Shown: one piece after another, positions 42,528 through 50,074 of the stretch
Layout: each line of letters starts with the position of its first letter
How positions within the stretch are numbered: position 1 is the stretch's first letter
Assembly (NCBI RefSeq): GCF_019931755.1
Contig: NZ_CP082918.1
Location: forward strand, 3,452,001 to 3,516,000
Source: Sutcliffiella horikoshii
GTDB taxonomy: Bacteria; Bacillota; Bacilli; Bacillales; Bacillaceae_I
Direction: 5' to 3'
DNA length: 64,000 bases
The notes under the pieces: model-generated
Seen by the model: the letters and a program-made list of their open reading frames with translations, nothing else
The model's database searches: none
What the model was told of the DNA's origin: nothing
Translations under genes and position numbers: made by a program

Positions 42528-42731
42528 TCAATCTTTAATAACTTTTTCTCTTCGCAACTGTTCCTCTAATGCTTCCGCCTTTTGACTTTCTCTTTTGGAT
42601 ACTTTAACTATATATCGGAAAACGAATATGGCAGCAATAAAGAAAATGACAAAGGTTATCCCTGCAGGAATATACTCTGTTTTATCTTCTGGAAAATATA
42701 AGAATAGTTGTAACATAAAGAAATTAAGCAT
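42528..42731 (-). CDS. Small membrane protein, unknown
   Basis: 67 residues from ATG 42731 (GTG 42740 is an alternative; neither has an ideal RBS: AAAGGT lies 12 or 3 bases away). One or two hydrophobic helices (about 2-14 and 22-42), then a charged C-terminal helix KRESQKAEALEEQLRREKVI. No family recognised. Own terminator. Confidence 0.6.
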   Translation of the reverse strand: MLNFFMLQLFLYFPEDKTEYIPAGITFVIFFIAAIFVFRYIVKVSKRESQKAEALEEQLRREKVIKD

Positions 42732-42816
42732 CGTTACCACACGACCTTTCGCAGGTTATGAACCTATTCATTATAGCAAAAGTTACAGCAAGGGACCAAC
42801 CTTGAACCCCACTTCC

Positions 42817-43578
42817 TTATTTTACTACGGTCATTTTCTCAATCACGACATCTTCCACCGGCTTGTCCGCTTCTCCAGTTTCCACTGTTGCAATGGCGTC
42901 CAGCACCTCCATGCCTTCCACTACTTGTCCGAATACTGTATGTCTAAAGTCGAGTCCAGGTGTTCCGCCATTCTCTTCATATAATTCAATAACTTCTTCA
43001 GGGTATCCTGCTTTGATCATGGATTCCATTGTTGCCTCATCTACCTCTTTAGCATGAACAATGAAAAATTGACTTCCGTTTGTATTCGCTCCAGAGTTTG
43101 CCATGGAAAGAGCCCCTCTGAAGTGCAGCATTTCTCGACTGAACTCGTCTTCAAACGGCTGTCCCCAGATGCTCTCTCCACCCATACCTGTACCTTCAGG
43201 ATCTCCGCCTTGAATCATGAAATCTTCAATGACACGATGGAAAGTCAATCCATCATAGTAGCCGTCTTCTGCATGTGTAACAAAGTTCTCTACCGCTTTT
43301 GGAGCTGCATCAGGATAAAGGTTTACGACCATTTTACCTTTGTTTGTTTCTATTTCCACTGTACGGATGGTTTCACTAGTGTTTGTAAACTGTTGAAATT
43401 CGCCAACCTCCACCTCTTCTGCATTTCCTCCATCTCCCGTTTCTTGTCCTGCATTTTCTTCAGACTGTTGTTCATTTGTTGAATTATTGCTAGTTGCATT
43501 TTCATCATTTGTACTTGACCCACAACCTGATACAATAAGAATTAGAGCAAGCATCATTATCATCGTCCATTTTTTCAC
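42817..43578 (-). CDS. Peptidyl-prolyl cis-trans isomerase (cyclophilin) lipoprotein
   Basis: 253 residues from GTG 43578 (GGGGTG nine bases upstream; another GTG three codons earlier is too close). Lipobox VSGC, then a low-complexity Asn/Glu/Gly linker (about 20-60), then a cyclophilin domain: FHRVIEDFMIQGGDPEGTG, catalytic Arg, GALSMANSGANTNGSQFFIV. Likely an extracytoplasmic foldase acting between membrane and wall, complementary to PrsA. Confidence 0.9.
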   Translation of the reverse strand: MKKWTMIMMLALILIVSGCGSSTNDENATSNNSTNEQQSEENAGQETGDGGNAEEVEVGEFQQFTNTSETIRTVEIETNKGKMVVNLYPDAAPKAVENFVTHAEDGYYDGLTFHRVIEDFMIQGGDPEGTGMGGESIWGQPFEDEFSREMLHFRGALSMANSGANTNGSQFFIVHAKEVDEATMESMIKAGYPEEVIELYEENGGTPGLDFRHTVFGQVVEGMEVLDAIATVETGEADKPVEDVVIEKMTVVK

Positions 43579-43668
43579 GTGTTTCACACCCCATATTTTA
43601 TTTACTTAACAAGATATTACTAAATATAACAAAAAAAATCATCATTTGAATGCGAAAGGGGACTTATG

Positions 43669-44052
43669 ATGGAGAAAATAGAGGTTGGCAGCATCGTAAC
43701 CGGGATTTATAAAACTGGAAAATATATTGGGGAAGTAACAGATATTCGCCCTATGCACTATTTGGTTAAAGTAAAAGCAGTATTGAAGCATCCGCAGCAA
43801 GGAGATCTACATGCACCTAAAGAAGCAGACGTTCCGCTTTTTCATGAGCGTCGGGCACTGTCATTCCATGAACAGACCAACATTCCAAAAAATATGGTGA
43901 AACCATATGAAGGAGAAGTCCTTGATTACAAGGAATCATTGAAAATAGCGCTTCATGCAGCCACTCAAGCACTCGAAAATGACGACAGTCTTTGGGCGAA
44001 AAGAAGCATGGAAAACTTTTCAATCCTAAAAAAAGACTATAAATCATCCTGA
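43669..44052 (+). CDS. kapB: Kinase-associated protein KapB
   Basis: 127 residues from ATG 43669 (AAAGGGG seven bases upstream). Begins EKIEVGSIVTGIYKTGKYIG with a beta-barrel N-terminal part and a helical end (ALHAATQALENDDSLWAKRS). Family associated with KinB signalling in sporulation. It is called a lipoprotein in the literature, but no signal peptide or lipobox is seen here. Confidence 0.88.
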   Translation: MEKIEVGSIVTGIYKTGKYIGEVTDIRPMHYLVKVKAVLKHPQQGDLHAPKEADVPLFHERRALSFHEQTNIPKNMVKPYEGEVLDYKESLKIALHAATQALENDDSLWAKRSMENFSILKKDYKSS

Positions 44053-44057
44053 CAAAT

Positions 44058-44097
44058 TAAAAGCCAAATCACCTATATAGGGGATTTGGCTTTTTAT
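44058..44097. terminator. Bidirectional terminator between kapB and kapD
   Basis: AAAAGCCAAATC and GATTTGGCTTTT form a perfect 12-bp stem around ACCTATATAGGG. Confidence 0.9.
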
Positions 44098-44717
44098 AAG
44101 GCATATTTGTTTATTATTTTCGAAAGGTCTATTCGGTCCCCGATCGTAGTAGGTTCCGGTTTTGCGAGGTAACTTTTATCCTTTTCAACGAGGCGAAAGA
44201 TATTAAATGTCGTCAGCGCATCATCAAGGGCCCGATGGTGTTTACCTGTTCCTTCCTTCCCGTATTCTTGCACTGCTTTCCATAAACCTGTTTGATTTTG
44301 GTCACCAAAGAACTTTTTGTATTCCATCGAAAGATCAACATGCTTGCACGTCAATGGAAAGGGTACTCCGTGATACTCACAATTGTTCCTTAATACCTTC
44401 ATGTCCATATTCCCCCATGTTACGACCGTGCCCCTCTCTTGGACGTTATATGAGTTCAAAACATCGATCAATTCCACAAAACTTGCACCGTTATGGACAT
44501 CCCTTTGAGAAATGTTCAAGAAGGATTTGCATCTGTTTGTTAAGGTTGGAAATGCGGATGGACGAATATAGTTCGAGTATTGCTGGATTATTTTATCTTT
44601 TTCCACTGCAACAATTCCAGCTTCAATGATTTCGGGGAAGAATTTTTTTGGATAATTTCTATTTTCCGGCATGGTAAATTCAAAATCGATAAAAAGGTGT
44701 AACGGTGTAACCTTCAT
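44094..44717 (-). CDS. kapD: 3'-5' exonuclease KapD
   Basis: 207 residues, DEDDh exonuclease: FIDFEFTMPE (Asp, Glu), the Asp in TWGNMDMKVL and HHRALDDA (His, Asp). KapD overproduction inhibits the KinA pathway to sporulation in B. subtilis. GGAGGGG five bases before ATG. Converges with kapB. Confidence 0.92.
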   Translation of the reverse strand: MKVTPLHLFIDFEFTMPENRNYPKKFFPEIIEAGIVAVEKDKIIQQYSNYIRPSAFPTLTNRCKSFLNISQRDVHNGASFVELIDVLNSYNVQERGTVVTWGNMDMKVLRNNCEYHGVPFPLTCKHVDLSMEYKKFFGDQNQTGLWKAVQEYGKEGTGKHHRALDDALTTFNIFRLVEKDKSYLAKPEPTTIGDRIDLSKIINKYAL

Positions 44718-44895
44718 GATTCCCCTCCTCTTTAATTTTCAGAATTTTATTACTATATTATATCATGGTGAATAACATTTTTAGCACGCAATTCACTCAT
44801 TTTTCCAAAAATAAAGTTTGTTTTGTTGATTTTTCTTGAGGATGCGTTATTATTTAGTTATACGAAATATTTATAATCCGAAATTTTAGAAGAAG

Positions 44896-46122
44896 GTGAC
44901 AATCATTTCCATATCAGGACGAAACTTGTTCATCATGTGGATTGCGAACTTTTTCGTTGCTGCTAGTGCTACTATGATTCTCCCTTTCTTATCCTTATTC
45001 ATTGAGACGTTCGGGAATTACTCTGATTCCTATGTACAGCGCTGGTCAGGATTTATTTTTGGCATCACTTTTCTCACCGCGTTTTTCGTTTCACCGATTT
45101 GGGGGCGAATTGGGGATAAATATGGCTTTAAGCCGATCTTATTGTTAACAGGTACAGGTATTGCCACAAGTATCCTGTTGATGAGTGTAGTCGATTCGGT
45201 ACATGGACTGTTCATTCTTAGGATGTTCATGGGATTGGCAACTGGATTCATTCCGACTTCTATGGCTTTGATCTCCTCTCAAGCACCAAAAGAGATTGCA
45301 GGAAAAACACTCGGAACCTTGCAGACCGGTACAGTTTCAGGAGGACTCCTCGGTCCATTGATTGGCGGTATGCTTGCGGATTCCTTCGGCTTTGCCTACA
45401 CATTTTTCCTTACATCAGCTCTAATCTATCTGGCTGTGATTCTAGTGGCATTTGGCATTAAAGAAAAGAAGAAAAGTTCTGCAAATCAAAAAGAAAAGAA
45501 ATACTCTCGAAAAGAAGTACTGCAATACATCATACAAAAACCGCTCTTGCTTAAGATTATGTTCTTGTCCATGTTCATTCAGGCGGCTAATTTCAGCATC
45601 CAGCCCTTACTTGCACTTTATGTGAATGAGTTGACAGGCGGTACCGCAACAAATATCGCCTTGCTTGCAGGGTTCGCATTCTCTGCTACTGGCTTTGGCA
45701 ATTTGTTAGCGTCAAGGAACTGGGGAAAACTTGGGGATAACATCGGTCATGACAAAGTCATCGTCATCCTTATGCTCGCAAGCTCCATACTCTTTATTCC
45801 TCAAGCACTTGCCACCTCGCTTTGGCAGCTTGTCCTGTTCCGCTTTTTATTTGGAATGGTAGTTGGAGGCTTGATTCCATGTATGACCGCTTATATCCGC
45901 AATGTAGCCCCTTTATCCATGCAGGGAGAAGTGCTAGGCTATAACGTCAGTTTCCGTTTCTTAGGGAATGTGATTGGACCGGTGATGGGTGGAATGATCG
46001 CCGGCTTTTACGAGATATCTACCGTATTTTATATCACCAGCTTTATCTTTTTATGCTCAGGAGTGATGTTGCTCTATAGCATTCTTCATTCAGAAAGTGC
46101 GAAGAAAACGGCAGAATCCTAA
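44896..46122 (+). CDS. Major facilitator transporter (YuxJ-like)
   Basis: 408 residues, 12 helices, with the MFS loop motifs WGRIGDKYGFKP and NWGKLGDNIGHDK. DHA1-type drug/H+ antiporter pattern GTVSGGLLGPLIGGMLAD. The start is uncertain: the GTG at 44896 is fused to the best SD (AGAAGG), while codons at proper distance are ATC/ATT; TTG 44926 (after AGGA) is another option. B. subtilis has yuxJ next to kapD. Confidence 0.85.
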   Translation: MTIISISGRNLFIMWIANFFVAASATMILPFLSLFIETFGNYSDSYVQRWSGFIFGITFLTAFFVSPIWGRIGDKYGFKPILLLTGTGIATSILLMSVVDSVHGLFILRMFMGLATGFIPTSMALISSQAPKEIAGKTLGTLQTGTVSGGLLGPLIGGMLADSFGFAYTFFLTSALIYLAVILVAFGIKEKKKSSANQKEKKYSRKEVLQYIIQKPLLLKIMFLSMFIQAANFSIQPLLALYVNELTGGTATNIALLAGFAFSATGFGNLLASRNWGKLGDNIGHDKVIVILMLASSILFIPQALATSLWQLVLFRFLFGMVVGGLIPCMTAYIRNVAPLSMQGEVLGYNVSFRFLGNVIGPVMGGMIAGFYEISTVFYITSFIFLCSGVMLLYSILHSESAKKTAES

Positions 46123-46140
46123 TTAAGCTTTGTTTCATCG

Positions 46141-46195
46141 CCTCCCAATTTCCTGTATTCTACTAGTAGAAGATCAGGATATGGGAGGTTTTTTT
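46141..46195 (+). terminator. Hairpin-T7 that also contains the alkD-like RBS
   Basis: CCTCCCA-TCCTG-TTCTAC pairs with GTAGAA-CAGGA-TGGGAGG across a TAGTAG-type tip, followed by TTTTTTT and then ATG. It can terminate the MFS transcript, and its 3' arm is the GGGAGG ribosome binding site of the next gene. Confidence 0.8.
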
Positions 46196-46897
46196 ATGGA
46201 AGCCGTTACTTTGGAAACGTATCAAGATGAGTTAATCGATTGGTTTCGGTCAAACAGGAATGAATCGAACAGAAAGCCGATGGAAGATTATATGCGCAAC
46301 CACTTTTCATTTTTAGGTATAAAATCGCCTGAGCGAAAAGAGTTATTAAAAAAATTTTTCGTGGAACATGGGAAACCAAAACAGGAATGGATTAAGCCGC
46401 TTGTTACCTTTTTATATGCGCAACCTGAACGGGAATTCCATTATGCTGCCCTTGCGATGATTGATGTTCATATTAATAAGCTTGATGCAGAGTGGCTCTC
46501 CTTTTTGGAAGAAATTATTATTACAAATTCCTGGTGGGATACAGTAGATCATATTGCTCCACATCATGTAGGAGCCATTTTGTTGAGGGAAAAGGCAAGT
46601 ATTATCGATTATCCAGATAGGTGGATCAAGTCGGATAATTTCTGGCTCCAAAGATCGGCTATTCTCTTTCAATTGAAGTATAAGGAAAAAACAGATGCTC
46701 AGAAGTTGTTTTCTTATATAGAGGCGACCAAAGGGTCTAAGGAGTTTTTTATTAGGAAGGCTATCGGCTGGGCGTTAAGGGAATATTCCAAGACCGCTCC
46801 GGATGAAGTATTAACGTTTATTAAGTCTACGGACCTGGCACCACTTAGCAGGCGTGAAGGGCTGAAACATTTAGTAAGGAGGGGAATGGAGGTTTAA
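46196..46897 (+). CDS. DNA alkylation repair protein (AlkD-like)
   Basis: 233 residues from ATG 46196 (GGGAGG then T7). All-helical HEAT-like repeats: MRNHFSFLGIKSPERKELLK, ALAMIDVHINKL, SWWDTVDHIAPHHVG, AIGWALREYSKTAPDEVL. The SWWDTVD and WALREYSK motifs are typical of AlkD, a glycosylase removing bulky alkylated bases. The catalytic Asp is consistent with DTVD. Confidence 0.9.
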   Translation: MEAVTLETYQDELIDWFRSNRNESNRKPMEDYMRNHFSFLGIKSPERKELLKKFFVEHGKPKQEWIKPLVTFLYAQPEREFHYAALAMIDVHINKLDAEWLSFLEEIIITNSWWDTVDHIAPHHVGAILLREKASIIDYPDRWIKSDNFWLQRSAILFQLKYKEKTDAQKLFSYIEATKGSKEFFIRKAIGWALREYSKTAPDEVLTFIKSTDLAPLSRREGLKHLVRRGMEV

Positions 46898-46916
46898 ATA
46901 AAACCTCCATTCCCCT
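46882..46916. terminator. Inverted repeat between the alkD-like gene and the thioesterase gene
   Basis: GGGGAATGGAGGTTT and AAACCTCCATTCCCC form a perfect 15-bp stem with a short AAATA loop. It overlaps the alkD-like stop. T-runs are weak on both sides. Confidence 0.6.
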
Positions 46917-46931
46917 GCTCTTTGTCTTGCA

Positions 46932-47315
46932 TTATCTTTTCTTCAAAATTGCCATGGTACAACGGGAAATACATATCAACGCTTCATTCTCATCTACAAT
47001 TTTAATATCCCATACCATTGTCGTTTTTCCTCTGTGCAACGGAGTTCCTATCGCCGTAACCACCCCGTCTTTTTTCCCTTTAAGGTGGTTTGCATTTATC
47101 TCCAGCCCTACACAGATTTCTGTTTCCTTGTCGATCAGATTAAAAGTCCCGATGCTTGCAATAGTCTCAGCCAAAGCCACGGACGCTCCACCATGCAGCA
47201 ATCCAAATGGTTGGTGCGTGCGCCTATCTACAGGCATGGTTGCCACTGCTCTTTCCTCCGACAGTTCCACGATTTCGATTCCAAGTAAGTCTATTAGTGT
47301 GTTTTCTAGTTCCAT
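46932..47315 (-). CDS. yuxO: Hotdog-fold thioesterase (YuxO/PaaI family)
   Basis: 127 residues, PaaI-type hotdog domain: HQPFGLLHGGASVALAETIA with the catalytic Glu/Asp region, and VGLEINANHLKG. YuxO-like enzymes hydrolyse acyl-CoA such as DHNA-CoA in menaquinone synthesis; the substrate is inferred. AAAGGAGG eight bases before ATG. Located 18 bases after the 29-codon ORF. Confidence 0.85.
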   Translation of the reverse strand: MELENTLIDLLGIEIVELSEERAVATMPVDRRTHQPFGLLHGGASVALAETIASIGTFNLIDKETEICVGLEINANHLKGKKDGVVTAIGTPLHRGKTTMVWDIKIVDENEALICISRCTMAILKKR

Positions 47316-47333
47316 TCCTGGTTCCTCCTTTTG

Positions 47334-47423
47334 TCACTGCTTATCTCTTAATAATACTACTGCAAAAAGAAAATACACAGAAAATAATACAAAAATAGGA
47401 ATAAGTGCCGACCAATCTAGCAT
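47334..47423 (-). CDS. 29-residue single-helix membrane peptide
   Basis: MLDWSALIPIFVLFSVYFLF then AVVLLRDKQ. The ATG at 47423 has an excellent RBS (AGGAGGGG, six bases). One transmembrane helix with a short basic/polar end. Same strand and 18 bases upstream of the thioesterase gene, so probably cotranscribed. Too short for routine gene callers. Function unknown. Confidence 0.6.
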   Translation of the reverse strand: MLDWSALIPIFVLFSVYFLFAVVLLRDKQ

Positions 47424-47517
47424 AAATCTCCCCTCCTTTAACTGCAGTTATGTTGAGTCCTGGCTATCTATCGCATATAATGAATTTAAAATTAGAGAGT
47501 ACTAGAGGTGAAATTAG

Positions 47518-47832
47518 TTGAAAAAAGAAATCCCTCTACAAGATGTGTCCTTAGAAAAAATGTTTGAAAAATATGAAGCAAAATACAAAGCCGTTGCTGA
47601 CAAAAAGCGACTGCACATTATGAACATTCTATGCCGCCAAGGAGCTATGTGTGTATGCGATATGGTTCCGCTGATCGGGATGCCCCAATCTAAACTTTCC
47701 TATCATTTAAAGATATTGTTGGATGCGGAAATCATTATTAAAGAAACACGAGGAACATGGAGTTATTACTCTTTGAACCAAAAGGAAGTAGACAATCTAC
47801 TATCTGAGGAATTATGTTGCATTTTCCGCTAA
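47518..47832 (+). CDS. ArsR/SmtB family metalloregulator
   Basis: 104 residues; TTG start with AGAGGTG about 7 bases upstream. Winged HTH with the CxC metal site in the recognition region (AMCVCDMVPLIGM) and DNA helix SKLSYHLKILLDAEII. The C-terminus ends in two further Cys (ELCCIFR). CVCD suggests As(III)/Sb(III) or Cd/Pb sensing. No efflux pump or arsenate reductase gene is adjacent, so its target is elsewhere or itself. Confidence 0.88.
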   Translation: MKKEIPLQDVSLEKMFEKYEAKYKAVADKKRLHIMNILCRQGAMCVCDMVPLIGMPQSKLSYHLKILLDAEIIIKETRGTWSYYSLNQKEVDNLLSEELCCIFR

Positions 47833-47838
47833 AGGTGT

Positions 47839-47892
47839 TAAAAACAGACCGCCATCTTCCAATCTGGAAGATGAAACGGTCTGTTTTTTTAA
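47839..47892. terminator. Bidirectional terminator between arsR-like and SIMPL genes
   Basis: AAAACAGACCG...CGGTCTGTTTT with an inner ATCTTCC/GGAAGAT stem, T-runs on both strands. Confidence 0.9.
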
Positions 47893-48533
47893 TATAGATA
47901 TTCAAGATTAACGGACGCATTAATGGTTATTTCTTGTGGTTCAATGGGTGTGCTCGCTTTCTCTTGAACAGCAAAAGAGGCATAACGCGGACCTCCAAAT
48001 ACCTGTTGGGTGACTTCTTCCACCTTGATTGGAACTGGAGAAAGGCAAACTTGTAGAGTTACAGCCATTGCATGTGCCTTTTTCGCCCCATCCACCACAG
48101 CAAGCTGCAGGACATGACGATAGATTTCGTTATAATTAGAGACTTCAAAGGATACACTCTCCGAAATATTCGCTCCATTTTCAAAAGCCACATCCACGAT
48201 GGTGCCTGTTTTTGTTATATCTCTGACTTTTATTCGGAAAATATGGCGTACTTCATAAGTAGAAAGGACAGACTTACCTGACGAATCTGTTTCATATCGC
48301 GGAAAAGAAGTATAAGAGGAAGTTTCAATGTCTTCTTGAGGAATGCCTGCTGCTATTAAAGCTTGAATCATTCGGTTTGCTATCAATCTATTTTCTTCTT
48401 GGGCACGTTGGACATTGGGATTGGTGGTTACCACTCCCAATTGAAGATACGCAATATCCGGCTGCACTTCCTTTTTCGCGTTTCCCTGAACAAGCATCGT
48501 TCGTTGCAAAATGACCACCATCCCCCTACTCAT
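47889..48533 (-). CDS. SIMPL (DUF541) domain protein
   Basis: 214 residues. SIMPL pattern: VQGNAKKEVQPDIAYLQLGV, ALIAAGIPQEDIETSSYTSF and the late region AHAMAVTLQV. No convincing signal peptide, although family members often face outside. Oligomeric protein of unclear function. Start ATG 48533 with AGGAAC; a second in-frame ATG four codons later follows AGGGGG directly. Confidence 0.8.
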   Translation of the reverse strand: MSRGMVVILQRTMLVQGNAKKEVQPDIAYLQLGVVTTNPNVQRAQEENRLIANRMIQALIAAGIPQEDIETSSYTSFPRYETDSSGKSVLSTYEVRHIFRIKVRDITKTGTIVDVAFENGANISESVSFEVSNYNEIYRHVLQLAVVDGAKKAHAMAVTLQVCLSPVPIKVEEVTQQVFGGPRYASFAVQEKASTPIEPQEITINASVNLEYLY

Positions 48534-48707
48534 TTGTTCCTATTCTATGAGGGGACTTGCACATATATACATTATCGACTTTTCAAAAAGATGAATATAA
48601 GCTTTAATCAGCATATACTCCTTGTATTGTATTTATTCCTTTTATACTTATTAGATAAACTAGCAAACTCTTTGCTAAATAATTCAAATGAACGGGAGGC
48701 TGTTTCC

Positions 48708-49556
48708 ATGCAAAATAAGACTGTCATCATCACAGGTGCTTCAGGAGGTTTCGGAAAAACATTTACAAAAGCTTTTCTAGAAGGAGGTTATCACGTAGTC
48801 GCAACGATTAGGGATAAAGCAAAAAAGTCCGTGCTATTGGAAGGATTGACCCCAAAGGAAGCGGAAAATCTGAGTTTTGCTTTATTGGATGTAGCAGACG
48901 AAGAATCCGTGAATAATTTTGGTAGTTTCGTTCAAGGACTAGAACGTGTGGATGTTCTCATTAATAATGCTGGTTTTGCTGTGGCTGGCTTTGCAGAAGA
49001 GTTGAGCACAGCGGAATATCAGTTCCAGCTGGAGACAAACCTTTTGGGAGTAATGAGGGTAACGAATCATATACTTCCGAAAATGAGACAAAAAGGCAGC
49101 GGCAGAATTATCAATATTAGCTCCATCAGCGGGTTAATCGGCTTCCCCGGCCTTTCCCCTTATGTGTCATCCAAATATGCCTTAGAAGGGTACAGTGAGA
49201 GTCTCAGACTGGAGTTAAAGGAATTTGGTGTAGATGTGGTCCTTATCGAACCAGGCTCGTTTCAAACGAATATATGGTCATCCGGCACCCATATGTCCTC
49301 CAATGCGGGAAACTCCAATTCTCCATACCTTGAGATGTTTAAGGGGATGAATAAAAGACTTCAAAAAGATCGAGAATCGTATGGAGATCCAGTTGAAGTT
49401 GCTAAACTGATATGGAAGATAGCCGAGATGAAGAAAACCCCCACCCTTCGCTATACCGTCGGAAAAGGTGTAAGGTTCTCTCTACTTGCCAAACGTCTAC
49501 TGCCTTGGAGAGTATGGGAAAAGATTGTTTTAAGCCAAATAAGGAACAAAGACTAA
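48708..49556 (+). CDS. SDR family oxidoreductase
   Basis: 282 residues from ATG 48708 (GGGAGG eight bases upstream); a much longer open frame to 48363 runs antisense to the SIMPL gene and has no RBS. Classical SDR: TGASGGFGKTF nucleotide loop, NNAG in LINNAGFAVAG, Ser in ISSISG, and YVSSK catalytic Tyr/Lys. Substrate unknown; resembles YusZ-type dehydrogenases. Confidence 0.88.
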   Translation: MQNKTVIITGASGGFGKTFTKAFLEGGYHVVATIRDKAKKSVLLEGLTPKEAENLSFALLDVADEESVNNFGSFVQGLERVDVLINNAGFAVAGFAEELSTAEYQFQLETNLLGVMRVTNHILPKMRQKGSGRIINISSISGLIGFPGLSPYVSSKYALEGYSESLRLELKEFGVDVVLIEPGSFQTNIWSSGTHMSSNAGNSNSPYLEMFKGMNKRLQKDRESYGDPVEVAKLIWKIAEMKKTPTLRYTVGKGVRFSLLAKRLLPWRVWEKIVLSQIRNKD

Positions 49557-49632
49557 ATAAAAGGCTGACAACTCTCCATTCCCATTTTAATTACATATAG
49601 TACTGTACTGATGAAAAAATGGAGGGTTCGTC

Positions 49633-50028
49633 ATGCATTATTATCCACCCCCTTTCCACCGGCCTGTCTATTATCCTAGAAATGTTTATTTTCCTGTTTA
49701 TACGCATGGAGTGCCAAGAACATATTTCCGAGTTTACCCTGAAGTGGATCCGACCGTTTTTACTGAATCCGCAGAATCCATGCAGCAATTGATGAAAGAG
49801 GCTAGCATCATTTTGCAAAAACTTTCTGAATCTAAAGAGTTCGCTTCGGAAGTAATGCAAGCAGCTCAGGAAGGAAATAAAGAAAAAGTGTCTCAACTTT
49901 TACTGTCAACAGGTGTGCATTCTGGTGTGCAAGTGGACTATACTCCGGATGGCATTAATTTGAATATGACGTCGGAAATTGAAGGGAAAGATTGCTGCCA
50001 TCTGACCATCAGTTTGAGATGGGGATGA
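49633..50028 (+). CDS. YuzC-like spore coat protein
   Basis: 131 residues. Tyr/Pro-rich N-terminus (MHYYPPPFHRPVYYPRNVYF), then a helical segment SAESMQQLMKEASIILQKLS and the end VDYTPDGINLNM...CCHLTISLRWG, which matches my recall of B. subtilis YuzC (VKYNPDGIHL...CCHLVLDLRW), an inner coat protein. CATATAGTA about 30 bases upstream resembles a late mother-cell sigma -10. GGAGGG before ATG. Confidence 0.8.
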   Translation: MHYYPPPFHRPVYYPRNVYFPVYTHGVPRTYFRVYPEVDPTVFTESAESMQQLMKEASIILQKLSESKEFASEVMQAAQEGNKEKVSQLLLSTGVHSGVQVDYTPDGINLNMTSEIEGKDCCHLTISLRWG

Positions 50029-50063
50029 CAAAAAGGATTACAGGGTGGCCTGTAATCCTTTTT
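50029..50063. terminator. Bidirectional terminator between yuzC-like and GH16 genes
   Basis: AAAAAGGATTACAGG and CCTGTAATCCTTTTT form a perfect 15-bp stem with loop GTGG. Confidence 0.93.
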
Positions 50064-50074
50064 GTTGTTATTGA

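Noticed and set aside
48363..48707. 115-codon N-terminal extension of the SDR gene
   Set aside because: It runs antisense to the SIMPL gene; the RBS GGGAGG and the SDR start fit ATG 48708.
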